A stretch of DNA of 64,000 bases from a virus: positions 46,329 through 110,328 of IMG/VR virus record IMGVR_UViG_3300025929_000012; one strand, given 5' to 3'. The notes under the pieces are model-generated. The model saw only the letters and a list, made by a program, of their open reading frames with translations, was not told where the DNA came from and did not search any database. Positions 1 through 7,932 of this stretch are shown piece after piece. Position 1 is the first letter of the stretch; each line of letters begins with the position of its first letter. The translations under genes and the position numbers were made by a program.

Positions 1-992
1 GGCGGGAGGGCCTTGGTGAGGCTGGTGACGGACGTCAGCCATGGGACGAGCGCCCCGGCGATGACGGGGGCCTGGGCTGCCTTGAGGTCTTTCCAGCCTT
101 GCGACATGGTGCCGAGCTGCCTGGACAGGTCGATTTGCGCCTGGGACATGCCCGCGTAGGCGGCCTTCACGGCCAGCGCCTGGTTGGATGCCGCGGTGGC
201 GTCCGCCTTGCGGAGCGCGGACAGGGCGGCGACCTGCTGGGCGTGGGTTTTCGCGGCCCCGGACGCGACCTGGTACTGGGCAGCGGCCTTCCCGATCGCC
301 GTGTTGTACGTCGTCTGCGCGGCGGCGGCGGCCTTCTGGGCTGCCTCCGCCCCGGCGAGGACCGGCTTGGCGACGGCCCCGAACGCGGCGAGTGCCCCGG
401 CGCCGGCGGTGAACGCCCCCGCGAGGCCCACCGCTGCGCCGGTCGCGACCCCGGCGGCGGTGCCGAGCGCCCCGACAGACAGCAGTGCGGGGCCGAGCCA
501 GAACGGGCCGCCGGCGTTCCTCAGCTTGTCAGCGAGCCCCTGGACTTTCGCGGTCACCTTGTCCAGGTCGCTGTTCGCCTGCGCGGTGTCGGCCCTGACC
601 CTGACCGTGGGGGACTTGCGGCCGAGCGCGTCCGCCTTGGCGGCGGCCTTGCCCAGCCCGGCGTCGGCCTCGGTGGTGTCGGCCTTGACCTTGACGACGG
701 GGGCTTTCTTGCCGAGCTGGTCAGCTTTCGCGGCGGTCTTGTCGAAGTCGGCGAGCGCGTGGGTGCTGTCGCCCCGCACGCGGACGACGGCGGTCTTGCG
801 GCCGAGGCTGTCGGCGTTCTTGCGGACGTCGGCGAAGGTTTTCCGGGCGTCTTCGGCGTCGGCCTTGACCTTGACGGTGACGGGCTTGCCGGAGAACTTG
901 GCGGCGTCGGCTTTCGCTGCGTCGAGGTCCCGCGTGAACTCGTCGCGCTTCAGGACAAGCCTGGCCTCCACGCTGCCGGCGTCGAAGCTCAT
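1..992 (-). CDS. Tape measure protein, N-terminal part (gene runs off the left edge)
   Basis: The open frame starts at ATG 992 and has no stop before the window edge, so about 330 codons of a longer gene are visible. The N-terminal 150 residues repeat a unit of the type VKVKADT...A...LGKK about four times. Then follow Ala/Gly-rich hydrophobic stretches and an AAQ-rich helical region, as in siphovirus tape measure proteins, which set tail length. It lies directly downstream of the tail assembly chaperone on the same strand, the expected place, except that a plus-strand gene block (1034-2058) separates the two. Low-complexity helical content, position and open-endedness agree; the full length is unknown. 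Confidence 0.85.
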   Translation of the reverse strand, partial: MSFDAGSVEARLVLKRDEFTRDLDAAKADAAKFSGKPVTVKVKADAEDARKTFADVRKNADSLGRKTAVVRVRGDSTHALADFDKTAAKADQLGKKAPVVKVKADTTEADAGLGKAAAKADALGRKSPTVRVRADTAQANSDLDKVTAKVQGLADKLRNAGGPFWLGPALLSVGALGTAAGVATGAAVGLAGAFTAGAGALAAFGAVAKPVLAGAEAAQKAAAAAQTTYNTAIGKAAAQYQVASGAAKTHAQQVAALSALRKADATAASNQALAVKAAYAGMSQAQIDLSRQLGTMSQGWKDLKAAQAPVIAGALVPWLTSVTSLTKALP

Positions 993-1033
993 CCGCCATC
1001 ACCGCCGCCACTCAAGGTGAGATGATGTGCGCC

Positions 1034-1198
1034 ATGAGTGACGAGAAGCGGGGCGCGCGGGTGAGGGCAGCCGTGAAGCGCTGCCCGGGCAAGGGGCTGC
1101 TCACCGTCCGGGGCGTCGTGTGCGCTACAGCAGGGCTAGCCGTCGCCGGGGCCGTGGCGTGGGCTGCCGTGAAGGTGGCGGGCCGCCGTGCCGGGTGA
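1034..1198 (+). CDS. Small single-pass membrane protein (54 aa)
   Basis: A short frame with a basic N-terminus (KRGARVRAAVKR) and one hydrophobic segment (about residues 28-48, VVCATAGLAVAGAVAWAAV). It is the first gene of a plus-strand block inserted between tape measure and chaperone genes. GATGAT lies 7 bases before the ATG, so the mRNA is probably leaderless. Its end overlaps the next GTG start. No family is recognised. Confidence 0.5.
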   Translation: MSDEKRGARVRAAVKRCPGKGLLTVRGVVCATAGLAVAGAVAWAAVKVAGRRAG

Positions 1199-1379
1199 CG
1201 TCCTGCCGCCGCCGGACGAGTGGAACCGGGCCGTTGAGCACAGCCGCGCCTGCCCGGGGCACAGCCTCGGGCCCTACGAGGACGACGACGGCAACACGCA
1301 CATGTCCTGCGACGGCAGCGGCGACCCGTATGAGCCGTCGAACTGCGGCTTCGACACCGCTACCGGGGCGCGGACATGA
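1188..1379 (+). CDS. Small acidic hypothetical protein (63 aa)
   Basis: It starts at GTG 1188, inside the last codons of the upstream gene, and ends in an ATGA overlap with the next one. It has three Cys (HSRACPG, HMSCDG, SNCGF) and many Asp/Glu. Tight coupling to both neighbours is the main support. Function unknown. Confidence 0.5.
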   Translation: MPGDVLPPPDEWNRAVEHSRACPGHSLGPYEDDDGNTHMSCDGSGDPYEPSNCGFDTATGART

Positions 1380-1738
1380 GCGAGGACGACAACGGGCGGC
1401 TAGAAGATGCCAACGCCCGTCTAGGCGAGGCGATCACCGGGGCAGCCGAGGCGGTAGCCCGGTCCCTCGGATCACTGACCGGATGCGTCATCGCGGCGCT
1501 GCGGGTCCTCGCCGCTGACCCGGTGGTGCGGTTCGCGATGGAGCACCCGGAACTGCTCCGGGCAGAGCGGCCTAAGCCGTGCTGGTGCCTGTGCGCTAAG
1601 GCCCACCCGGGGCTAGCGGTCTGCGACGGCGAGGGCGTCGCCACCGGGACGGTCACCCTGGAGGGCTACGGGCCGGTGACGGTGCAGTACTGCGCCGCGT
1701 GCGCCGCCGCGCAGGCGAGCCGGAGGTTCCGCTCGTGA
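1376..1738 (+). CDS. Hypothetical protein with C-terminal cysteine cluster (120 aa)
   Basis: It starts in an ATGA overlap. The N-terminal half is a predicted amphipathic helix region; the C-terminal half has CWCLC, VCDG and YCAAC, probably a zinc-binding fold. Stop and next start overlap (GTGA at 1735). It belongs to the plus-strand block 1034-2058. Function unknown. Confidence 0.6.
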   Translation: MSEDDNGRLEDANARLGEAITGAAEAVARSLGSLTGCVIAALRVLAADPVVRFAMEHPELLRAERPKPCWCLCAKAHPGLAVCDGEGVATGTVTLEGYGPVTVQYCAACAAAQASRRFRS

Positions 1739-2058
1739 CCGTGACCGCCCCGGCTAGCACGGCCGAGTCCCGGGCTGCCGCCCTCACCATGTTCGAGGGA
1801 CGGGTTCCGTGCCTGTTCCATCTCGCGGACCCGGCATGCGCGGCGGTTGCCCGGTGGCTGGCGTGGTTCGCCCATGAGGAGAACACCGCACGCTGCGAGA
1901 GCGACGAGCCGTGGCCTGTCTGCGACCAGCACAAGCAGGTGATCCAGGCGAGCAGTGACCCGTTCTGGCGTACCTGGCACAACATGCAGCCGGTTCTCTG
2001 CACGCGGTGCGGGACGCCGCTGCGGCTGGAGCGTTTCGAGCCGCTGTCATCGCCTTAG
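1735..2058 (+). CDS. Hypothetical zinc-ribbon-like protein (107 aa)
   Basis: Start chosen at GTG 1735 because it overlaps the upstream stop as GTGA; a start at 1699 would overlap more. Cys/His pairs (CLFH, VCDQH, CTRCG) suggest metal binding. It is the last gene of its block and its stop overlaps, tail to tail, the end of the minus-strand tail chaperone extension at 2055. Function unknown. Confidence 0.6.
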   Translation: MTVTAPASTAESRAAALTMFEGRVPCLFHLADPACAAVARWLAWFAHEENTARCESDEPWPVCDQHKQVIQASSDPFWRTWHNMQPVLCTRCGTPLRLERFEPLSSP

Positions 2059-2396
2059 CGCCGCTGCCCTTCCAGGCTGGCGATCATCCCGGCGAGGTCG
2101 AACGCCTCCGCTTCAGCAGCTTCCACGGCCCGGTACCCGGACCCTGCGGCGGTGAGTGACCGAATGTCATCGGGGACGGTCATGTCCGCGTTCAGCGGCA
2201 CCTCAGGCCGGGTCAGGAGCTCTTCGGCGTAGAAGCCTTCCAGGTACGCCTGCTGGTGCGCCCAGGGCAGTCCCGCCCATGCCTGCGGCGAGTAGCCCAG
2301 GTACCGGCGGGCCAGGTACAGGATGAGCCTGTTGTTGGCTAGCTGACGGACCTTAGCGCCGGCCTCGAAGCGGCGCCGCCTGCTTCCGGGTTCAGC
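2055..2396 (-). CDS. Tail assembly chaperone, frameshift extension (gpT-like)
   Basis: This frame opens after a TGA at 2397-2399 and ends at TAA 2055. It encodes about 100 residues with an aromatic, helical stretch (YLARRYLGYSPQAWAGLPW). No ATG or GTG with a ribosome site lies near its beginning. A -1 slip within 2339-2396 would join it to the upstream chaperone to give about 233 residues. No classical heptamer is obvious in the overlap. Confidence 0.6.
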   Translation of the reverse strand, partial: AEPGSRRRRFEAGAKVRQLANNRLILYLARRYLGYSPQAWAGLPWAHQQAYLEGFYAEELLTRPEVPLNADMTVPDDIRSLTAAGSGYRAVEAAEAEAFDLAGMIASLEGQRR

Positions 2397-2755
2397 TCAC
2401 CGGCCAGCCAGCTGAAGAACGCGAGCCGCACCCTGGGGGGCAGCTTGGAGATCTGCGCGAGGGTCGGGGAGCCGCCGCACAGGTCCGCGTACGGCTTGGT
2501 CAGCACTGACAGCACTGATGGGAGCTGGCCTTCGGGGAGCGCGGCGATCGCGGTGAGGATCGCCTCCGGGTCGGTCCCGGCCGCCTCGACGCCTGCCATC
2601 GACGCCGCGTTCTTCGCCTGGCTGACGGCGAGGTCGGTGATGAACTTGTCGAGGCGCTTCTCGGACGGCTCGGGGACGGTGCCCTTCCCGCCGTTGTACG
2701 CGGTGAAGTCCCATTCGAGGGGCTCCACCACCGTGCCACTGTCGAAACCTGGCAT
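2339..2755 (-). CDS. Tail assembly chaperone, short product (gpG-like, 138 aa)
   Basis: Start at ATG 2755 behind GGAAGGA. The acidic-helical protein sits just upstream of the tape measure gene, the invariant place of tail assembly chaperones, which bind the tape measure during tail polymerisation. A second open frame (2396 to 2055) runs on after it in the -1 frame with no good start of its own, so a longer fused product made by frameshifting is likely. Assignment rests on position, size and the frame arrangement, not on a recognised motif. Confidence 0.75.
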   Translation of the reverse strand: MPGFDSGTVVEPLEWDFTAYNGGKGTVPEPSEKRLDKFITDLAVSQAKNAASMAGVEAAGTDPEAILTAIAALPEGQLPSVLSVLTKPYADLCGGSPTLAQISKLPPRVRLAFFSWLAGELNPEAGGAASRPALRSVS

Positions 2756-2820
2756 GCAGGGGGTCCTTCCATCAGCGTGTCGGCAACCTAGAGGACATTG
2801 AGATCCTGTAGGATTGGGGC

Positions 2821-3174
2821 ATGGATGAGATGAGCATCGAGCAGGCACGGCTGAAGCTCGGGGAGGTCGTTGACCGGGCGCGGATCGCGGATCAGTTCAC
2901 GACGATCACCCGCCAGGGGAAGCCCGCCGGCGTGGTCGTGTCACCGGGCTGGCTTGAGCGCACGCGGGCAGCGCTCGCCGCCTTCGCGGGCAGCGAAGAC
3001 CCGCCAGTCTCGGCCAGTGAGGTACGCAAGCACGTCGTTCACCTGGGCGGCCTGCTGGACGGGATGCGCAAGATCATGCTCACGGACGAGGTGCGGGACT
3101 ACTGGAAGCACCTTCAGGACGAGGTCGTTGCCCTCGCCGCCTTGCTACCGGAGAACGCAGAGGGAGAGCAGTAA
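2821..3174 (+). CDS. Phd/YefM-type antitoxin-like protein (117 aa)
   Basis: The N-terminal 50 residues (SIEQARLKLGEVVDRA...FTTITRQGKPAGVVV) match the Phd/YefM fold, which binds DNA and neutralises a toxin. The C-terminal half is helical and not recognised. No toxin of the Doc, RelE or PIN type follows, so it may be an orphan or act as a plain repressor. TAGGAT lies 6 bases before the ATG, which suggests a leaderless mRNA and makes this the promoter-proximal gene of block 2821-4320. Confidence 0.7.
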   Translation: MDEMSIEQARLKLGEVVDRARIADQFTTITRQGKPAGVVVSPGWLERTRAALAAFAGSEDPPVSASEVRKHVVHLGGLLDGMRKIMLTDEVRDYWKHLQDEVVALAALLPENAEGEQ

Positions 3175-3287
3175 TGACGGAGCACGCGGACCACGACACC
3201 GGGGGCTACCCGGCTGGGGCGATCACCATTACGTGGAACTGGACGCGGAAGGGCGCGAGAAGCGATGACCGCCGACTTCGACTGTGA
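3174..3287 (+). CDS. Very small hypothetical protein (37 aa)
   Basis: It starts in a TAATG overlap with the antitoxin-like gene behind GGGAGAG, a good ribosome site. It ends inside the next gene (ATG 3265). No motif is seen. The coupling is the only support. Confidence 0.4.
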   Translation: MTEHADHDTGGYPAGAITITWNWTRKGARSDDRRLRL

Positions 3288-3504
3288 GGCGTACGGCCCG
3301 GAAGGCCGGAAGATCGGCGCGCTGTGCTTCATCACCGCTGACCTGGGCGGCCGGATGTGCGCCACGGCGGCGGACTGCCACCGGGTGACCGGCGCCGAAC
3401 GGCAGGAGATATTCCGCGACGCCCGCGAGAGGGCCGCCGCAGGTGACCCGGTAAGCGAGGAGTGCCTTGAGGACGCGTTCCTGTGGCCCGGAGGCGGATC
3501 ATGA
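3265..3504 (+). CDS. Hypothetical protein with four cysteines (79 aa)
   Basis: Compact protein with Cys at DCEAY, ALCFI, RMCAT and DCHRV in its first half and an acidic C-terminus. It is coupled to the next gene by ATGA at 3501. Found in a plus-strand accessory block; no function inferred. Confidence 0.5.
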   Translation: MTADFDCEAYGPEGRKIGALCFITADLGGRMCATAADCHRVTGAERQEIFRDARERAAAGDPVSEECLEDAFLWPGGGS

Positions 3505-3716
3505 GCGGGCTAGGCGTGCCAGCCGGGCAGGGAGTGTTCGCTGAGATCGGCTTCCTTGAGCCCTGGGGACGCGACGACATGTCCGAGGGCGTCACCGGCT
3601 GCCTGCTGCCCAGTTACCCGGAGGCTGAGATGTGGGTGATCGAGCAGAAGGGCCTGCACCGGAACTGGCTGGTCACGAGCGTGCAGATCACCGCCGAGGG
3701 GGAGGGCGGCGGGTGA
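3501..3716 (+). CDS. Hypothetical protein (71 aa)
   Basis: Start at ATG 3501 in an ATGA overlap, chosen over 3483. The sequence is unremarkable apart from aromatic residues in the C-terminal half (MWVIEQKGLHRNWLVTSV). The stop overlaps the next start. Function unknown. Confidence 0.5.
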   Translation: MSGLGVPAGQGVFAEIGFLEPWGRDDMSEGVTGCLLPSYPEAEMWVIEQKGLHRNWLVTSVQITAEGEGGG

Positions 3717-4015
3717 TGGCCAGGTTCAAGAGGCTGACTGACGCCGAGGCCCGCACCCTGACGCGCCGCGAGCTACTGGACCGGATCGAGGCCGAGCAAG
3801 CCTACTGGTTCCGCAAGAAGACCCGCACGGGCGCGGATGATGCCGCGTTCCGCGAGTTCACACGGATCATGTACGCCTACCTGGACCCTGCCGCCGCGAT
3901 GCAGGACACGATCGACCACATTGAGGGCCGCTCGGCCGGCGGCTACTGGAAGACCCGCCCGGGTGAGGATGTCGCTGAGGCGGCGGCCCTCCTCGGTGGT
4001 GGTGAGGGCTCGTGA
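3716..4015 (+). CDS. Hypothetical helical protein (99 aa)
   Basis: ATG 3716 (or GTG 3713) overlaps the preceding stop. The N-terminus LTRRELLDRIEAEQAYW... is a strongly predicted charged helix. The next gene starts at GTG 4012 inside its end. Function unknown. Confidence 0.55.
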   Translation: MARFKRLTDAEARTLTRRELLDRIEAEQAYWFRKKTRTGADDAAFREFTRIMYAYLDPAAAMQDTIDHIEGRSAGGYWKTRPGEDVAEAAALLGGGEGS

Positions 4016-4320
4016 ACGCCGCCATCGTCTCGGGCTTCCTCGCCATCCTGGCCGGGATCATCGCGGAGAACGCCCACGTCTACTGGCATCGCAAGTGGCT
4101 GCGATGGCTGTCGCTAGGACTGAACATCCCCGGTGCCCTGCTGCTCACCTGGGGGGCGGACATGGCGCACAGGAGCATCCTGGCAGCCACGGCGGTCGTC
4201 GTCTGCGCGGCGTTCGTCCTAGCCGTAGGCGGGTCGCTGGCGTTCATCGCCTTCATGGCCGAGGTCAGGCACCAGGGGTGGGCGCCGGTCGTGAGGCGCA
4301 TGCGGAAGCCGCCCCGGTAG
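4012..4320 (+). CDS. Membrane protein with about three transmembrane segments (102 aa)
   Basis: Hydrophobic segments at about residues 3-19, 32-46 and 56-82, ending in a basic tail (RRMRKPPR). Last gene of the block 2821-4320. A small phage membrane protein in an accessory block could act in superinfection exclusion or lysis, but nothing in the sequence proves it. Confidence 0.6.
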   Translation: MNAAIVSGFLAILAGIIAENAHVYWHRKWLRWLSLGLNIPGALLLTWGADMAHRSILAATAVVVCAAFVLAVGGSLAFIAFMAEVRHQGWAPVVRRMRKPPR

Positions 4321-4326
4321 CTCCCC

Positions 4327-4458
4327 CTACGAGTGCGACGCGCCGCCGCAAGGTGTCTCGTATGGCCACCTCTCGCAGCGAGGGCAGCGGCCCATGGTCG
4401 TCACCTTCGGAACGGACGCCTGCGGGTTCGCTGTCGTGTCACCTGGGATGGCAGCCAT
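4327..4458 (-). CDS. Small zinc-knuckle protein (43 aa)
   Basis: ATG 4458 behind GAGAGG, TAG at 4327. It has a CPRC pair and a third Cys (PCGG). It lies on the virion strand between the coiled-coil membrane protein and the tail chaperone. Confidence 0.5.
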   Translation of the reverse strand: MAAIPGDTTANPQASVPKVTTMGRCPRCERWPYETPCGGASHS

Positions 4459-4479
4459 CAGGGGCACCTCTCGTTTCCT

Positions 4480-5133
4480 TTAGTGCTTCGCCACGTACAG
4501 GAGGGTGAAGATCACCAGGGACAGCAGGAACCCGGCGACGGCGAGGACGGTCCCGGTGTTCAGCCGCGTCTCATTCCGCTGCCCCGACGCGCCCGCCTCG
4601 CTGCCCTCGCCCCGGTCAAGCCGGGACGTGAGCCTCAGCTCCAGCGCGGACAGCCGGTCAGTCAGCCCGGTCACCCGCTCAGCCAGCGCGTCGTGGGCCG
4701 TGTCGTACTCGGGGCGGGGCAGGAACGTCGCCGTCTGGTCGGCGAGCGCCTTCCTGAACTCATTCACCGACTCGAACCGGGCGTTAGCCGCCAGCTCCGC
4801 TTTCGCGGTGGCCTTCTCCGCGTTCGCCAGCGCCACGGCCACGGCCTGCTCAGCGGCCTTGAACGCCGCGTCCAGGGCCTTCGTCTGCGTCGCGTACCGC
4901 TCATCGAGAAGCGCCCGCATGTCCGCGATCTGCTGCCGGTGGGCGGCCTGCTGGTCGGTGAACTGCAGCCGGGCGTACTCCCGGCTGTCGATGATCCTGC
5001 CGTTGAGGGTGTCCCGGTCGGCGGCGAGCTGCCGGGTTAGCGCCTCATGCTGCATCGTCATCTGCTGCGTGAAGTGCTCACGGAGGGTGTCTACCGTCCA
5101 GCCGCTGGCAGCCGCCTCAGTCTCGCCGCTCAA
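4480..5133 (-). CDS. Coiled-coil protein with C-terminal membrane anchor (217 aa)
   Basis: Long Ala/Glu/Lys-rich helices (about residues 15-170) form a predicted coiled coil, followed by one C-terminal transmembrane segment (LAVAGFLLSLVIFTLLYV). The start is TTG 5133. The gene sits between the HNH gene and the tail chaperone on the virion strand. It could be a tail- or lysis-associated membrane protein; no family is recognised. Confidence 0.65.
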   Translation of the reverse strand: MSGETEAAASGWTVDTLREHFTQQMTMQHEALTRQLAADRDTLNGRIIDSREYARLQFTDQQAAHRQQIADMRALLDERYATQTKALDAAFKAAEQAVAVALANAEKATAKAELAANARFESVNEFRKALADQTATFLPRPEYDTAHDALAERVTGLTDRLSALELRLTSRLDRGEGSEAGASGQRNETRLNTGTVLAVAGFLLSLVIFTLLYVAKH

Positions 5134-5148
5134 CCGCGCCCCCCGGGG

Positions 5149-5763
5149 CTAGAAGAGCATGCCCTCCGGTGGCGGGGGGACGGCTAGCGCGATGCGGCGG
5201 AAGGCGCGGGCCAACTGCGTCCGGCTAATCCCCGACTCGGCAGCCAGCGCCAGGACGGTTGCCCCGGCCCGCCAGCGCGCGTACAGGGCGGTGTACACCT
5301 CATCGTCGTACTTGGTGTTGACGCCGCGCTCCGCGTTGACCTTCTGGGGGACTGGCTCCAGATGATTCGGGTTGACGCACCGCCTGTGAAGGCACTGCCG
5401 CCCGCCGGGGCACGTCAGCCGCTCGCGGGTGTGGCACAGGTGGTCAAGTTGGAGGCCAGCCGGGACCGGCTTCACGAAGCGCTCATACGCCCAGCGATGC
5501 GGGCCGACTACCTTCCTAGCGCCGTTCCCGAACTCGCCGTAACCGTCGCGATTGACGCTAGCCGTCCACGTCCAGCACCCGCCGGGCTCCTTGCGGACAT
5601 GAGAGAAGAACCGCTCCTCCATGTCTTCGATGACCGTGGAGCGTGCCCCGCCGAGGTTGCCGCTGTTGCGCTGCCGCAGGTAGTGCATGTTGCACAACCC
5701 GAGCGCGTAGTGAGGCTTGGGGCAACTGCCGTCACCGGCATAGCCGCAAGTACGCTGTTGCAT
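5149..5763 (-). CDS. Free-standing HNH endonuclease, homing type (204 aa)
   Basis: N-terminal Cys-rich segment (CGYAGDGSC...LCNMHY), then an HNH core with LDHLCHT and CVNPNHLEPV (the metal-binding His and Asn), and a C-terminal helix-turn-helix (LALAAESGISRTQLAR). This is the layout of phage homing endonucleases that cut unoccupied alleles. It interrupts the tail region just after the tail-tube gene. It has its own promoter-like box and hairpin leader (5793-5848), very like the leader of the HNH gene at 14455-15759. Confidence 0.85.
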   Translation of the reverse strand: MQQRTCGYAGDGSCPKPHYALGLCNMHYLRQRNSGNLGGARSTVIEDMEERFFSHVRKEPGGCWTWTASVNRDGYGEFGNGARKVVGPHRWAYERFVKPVPAGLQLDHLCHTRERLTCPGGRQCLHRRCVNPNHLEPVPQKVNAERGVNTKYDDEVYTALYARWRAGATVLALAAESGISRTQLARAFRRIALAVPPPPEGMLF

Positions 5764-5792
5764 GTCGATGCCTCTGACCAGGTGTCGGCGGT

Positions 5793-5848
5793 GCTCCGGG
5801 GTCTGCGTCTGGGAAGTCCAGACTCCGGAGCCTTATTCGTACAGTCTA
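5793..5848 (-). promoter_or_regulatory. Promoter and hairpin leader of the HNH gene at 5149
   Basis: On the minus strand a TAGACT -10 box (5843-5848) is followed by a strong stem-loop with arms 5793-5805 and 5819-5831, then by the ATG at 5763. Distance from box to ATG is 80 bases. The same order and spacing recur at 15792-15842. The hairpin may also end transcription from the tail-tube gene. Confidence 0.55.
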
Positions 5849-5871
5849 TCGCATTACCGCCATTATCCTGC

Positions 5872-6480
5872 CTATGAGGTCGCGATGGCGGTCAGGTCAA
5901 TTAGAGAGACCGAGGACATGGGGCAGGTCGCTGAAAGGGTCACGGGATAGAGCCGCGCATTAGCGGCTCTCCGGAAATCTGTCTTCACGCTCCCGGCGCT
6001 CATGACGGTGGGCACCGACAGTACCCGGGCGAAGCCGAGCTGGTTCTTGCCGACGACCGCACAGGCAAGGCTCGCGAAACTTGTCGAAAGTACGAGCGTG
6101 GACTTGCCGGGCTGGCTGGCGCCGGGGGCGGTGACCGAGATCGAGCCACCGTTGCCGTACGCCAAGTTGACGTTCGCCAGCGTCTCCTCGGAGAGGCTCG
6201 TGGTTATCTGAAGGCTGACGTTGGTGACGATCACCGCGACCGGCGTCGTTTGCTCTTCGACATTGATGTCGTTAGTCGACGGAGCGTAGTTGACGGAAAC
6301 ACCCTGGTCGGTGGCCCCGACGTAGGACCAGCCGCCGGACACCCAGGAGGAGCCGACGCCGAGGTTCTGATCGGACGGGAGGGCGGTGCCGACGGGGGCG
6401 GTAAATAGAACACCAATTCCATACAAGACGTTGGTGCTCGTGTAGGCGGGAGGGGTGTAGAGCAGCGGCGCACCAGGCAT
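5872..6480 (-). CDS. Probable major tail (tube) protein (202 aa)
   Basis: Ser/Thr/Gly/Val-rich beta-type sequence with no charged clusters, typical of tail tube subunits. It is placed downstream of the tail-terminator candidate and upstream of the chaperone and tape measure genes. The stop-proximal part of the gene is less GC-rich than the rest of the window, next to the HNH gene. The call is from composition, size and synteny. Confidence 0.65.
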   Translation of the reverse strand: MPGAPLLYTPPAYTSTNVLYGIGVLFTAPVGTALPSDQNLGVGSSWVSGGWSYVGATDQGVSVNYAPSTNDINVEEQTTPVAVIVTNVSLQITTSLSEETLANVNLAYGNGGSISVTAPGASQPGKSTLVLSTSFASLACAVVGKNQLGFARVLSVPTVMSAGSVKTDFRRAANARLYPVTLSATCPMSSVSLIDLTAIATS

Positions 6481-6601
6481 GGGCGGGGGCCTCCTTCAGG
6501 CGGCGGGCATGGAGAAGGCCCGCGCCAGGACGGGCGGGCCGGGGTGGCGTACGGGGCGTTTAAGCGCGGCGGGATGCGGGAAGGGCGCTACGATTGGTGA
6601 C

Positions 6602-6838
6602 ATGGGCGACACGCTGACGAGGCCGGCGGCGGCATGCCGTGACGTGATGGGCACGCTCGCGGTCCGCCTGTGCACGCTGCAGGAGGCGCGGATGGCTTCC
6701 GGGGCGGTGCTGCTGCTCCCCGCCGGGACCTGCCCCGATGCCGGGGACCGCTACTGCGGCTGGCCCGTGGTCAGGTGCTGCTGCATCCGGGAGCCGATGA
6801 TCGGACTGCCGGGTCGCGATCGGGGGCGCGTGGCGTGA
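6602..6838 (+). CDS. Cysteine-rich hypothetical protein (78 aa)
   Basis: TACGAT lies 7 bases before ATG 6602, so the transcript is probably leaderless. Cys residues cluster in the C-terminal half (TCPDAG, YCGW, RCCCI). First gene of the plus-strand block 6602-7932, inserted between tail-tube and tail genes. Function unknown. Confidence 0.55.
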   Translation: MGDTLTRPAAACRDVMGTLAVRLCTLQEARMASGAVLLLPAGTCPDAGDRYCGWPVVRCCCIREPMIGLPGRDRGRVA

Positions 6839-7200
6839 GCAGCCCCTTGAAGCTGACCGTCATGACCGGGGCGGAGGGCGAGCCGACCGGGTTCGACTCC
6901 GCGATCGCATCCGTGCCCGGCCGCCTCTGGCACGTCACCGCGGACGGGGAGCGGATGCTGCTGCTGTCGGTGGCCCGCCGTGAGCTGCGGGAACTGTCGG
7001 AGAAGCTCGCCGCGGGCATCAGGGAAAGGCTTCATCACGCCGACTGGGTGATCACCGCCGACCCGGATGAGGTCGCCGCGCTGGGGCTGATGCATGACTG
7101 CGCGTCCTGCCGGGCCGGGGTTGACCAGGCGCTTGCGCGGATGCGGGAGAAGCCCGGCACGGACATGGCCGTCGGGCAGTTGTGGTGGGCGCGGCAGTGA
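6835..7200 (+). CDS. Hypothetical protein (121 aa)
   Basis: GTG 6835 overlaps the previous stop as GTGA. It has a helical middle (RRELRELSEKLAAGIRERLHHA) and a C-terminal CASC pair. Coupled to the next gene at 7197. Function unknown. Confidence 0.6.
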   Translation: MSSPLKLTVMTGAEGEPTGFDSAIASVPGRLWHVTADGERMLLLSVARRELRELSEKLAAGIRERLHHADWVITADPDEVAALGLMHDCASCRAGVDQALARMREKPGTDMAVGQLWWARQ

Positions 7201-7448
7201 GCGGCCGGTGGGAGCACGACGACGGCGAAGCCCGGTGGGAGCTGGTCGCCTACCGCGAGGACGTCCCCAGGATGACCACGGACCGGATTGTCGGCGCATG
7301 GGTGACTGACGAGATGATCGCGTCGGTGGCCAGCCCGCAGAGGCTCGCCGTGAGCCTGTTCAATACGATCGGGTCGGTGCCGCCCCCGCTGGAGGAGCAC
7401 CTTCCGCCGTGGGACCCGAACGTGGTCACCTGCGGGGCCGGATCGTGA
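7197..7448 (+). CDS. Hypothetical protein (83 aa)
   Basis: GTG 7197 overlaps the upstream stop. The N-terminus has paired aromatic beta-like segments (GRWEHDDGEARWELVAYRED). Function unknown; support comes from its place in a tightly coupled run. Confidence 0.55.
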   Translation: MSGRWEHDDGEARWELVAYREDVPRMTTDRIVGAWVTDEMIASVASPQRLAVSLFNTIGSVPPPLEEHLPPWDPNVVTCGAGS

Positions 7449-7759
7449 GCGGCTTCAATAAGCCGGTGCCGAAGGTTGCCCGGGTGCTGCTGCGGGTTGA
7501 GTGGATGGACGGGCAGGTCCGGGAGTTCGACGCCGAGGAACCGCACGGGCTGGAGGTGGCCATCGGGCGGGAGCCGCCACCGCCGGACTTCGACGCGTGG
7601 GCGGAGGCGCTGGGGAATGAAGCGGGCCTGTGGAGGCCAGAGCACCTGCTGGGCCCGGAGGCGATCTACGACGGGGGCGCGTTCGGCGTCGAGGTGAGGT
7701 TCAAGGCCAACTCGGACAGCAGCAGGCACCCGTTCACGATCCGGGAGCCGGAACTGTGA
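7445..7759 (+). CDS. Hypothetical beta-rich protein (104 aa)
   Basis: GTG 7445 overlaps the upstream stop, and the stop overlaps GTG 7756. Alternating hydrophobic pattern (VARVLLRVEWMDGQVREF) suggests a small beta fold. No family recognised. Confidence 0.55.
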   Translation: MSGFNKPVPKVARVLLRVEWMDGQVREFDAEEPHGLEVAIGREPPPPDFDAWAEALGNEAGLWRPEHLLGPEAIYDGGAFGVEVRFKANSDSSRHPFTIREPEL

Positions 7760-7932
7760 CCGCGCCCGCGTTCACCTGCCCGTGCTGCGGCGCGGTGTCG
7801 CATCACCCTGCCGACGTTGAGTTCCGCTACTGCGGACGCTGCCACTGGTACACGGGTGATCCTGAGCTCGGCCCGGTGCACCTCGCGGATGCGTGCGAGG
7901 CCCGGACTGCGCCTACAGCTCGCGGAGGGTGA
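7756..7932 (+). CDS. Zinc-ribbon protein (58 aa)
   Basis: Two pairs, CPCCG and YCGRC, about 24 residues apart, form a treble-clef or rubredoxin-like knuckle. Last gene of block 6602-7932; its end overlaps the minus-strand gene 7913-8293 tail to tail. Confidence 0.65.
   Translation: MTAPAFTCPCCGAVSHHPADVEFRYCGRCHWYTGDPELGPVHLADACEARTAPTARGG

Noticed and set aside
2821-3504. Complete type II toxin-antitoxin pair.
   Set aside because: Only the Phd/YefM-like antitoxin is recognisable; the 37- and 79-residue proteins after it do not match Doc, RelE/YoeB or PIN toxins.
6870-6920. GGTTCGACTCC looks like a tRNA T-loop.
   Set aside because: It lies inside a well-supported gene (6835-7200), and no acceptor stem or anticodon arm can be drawn around it.
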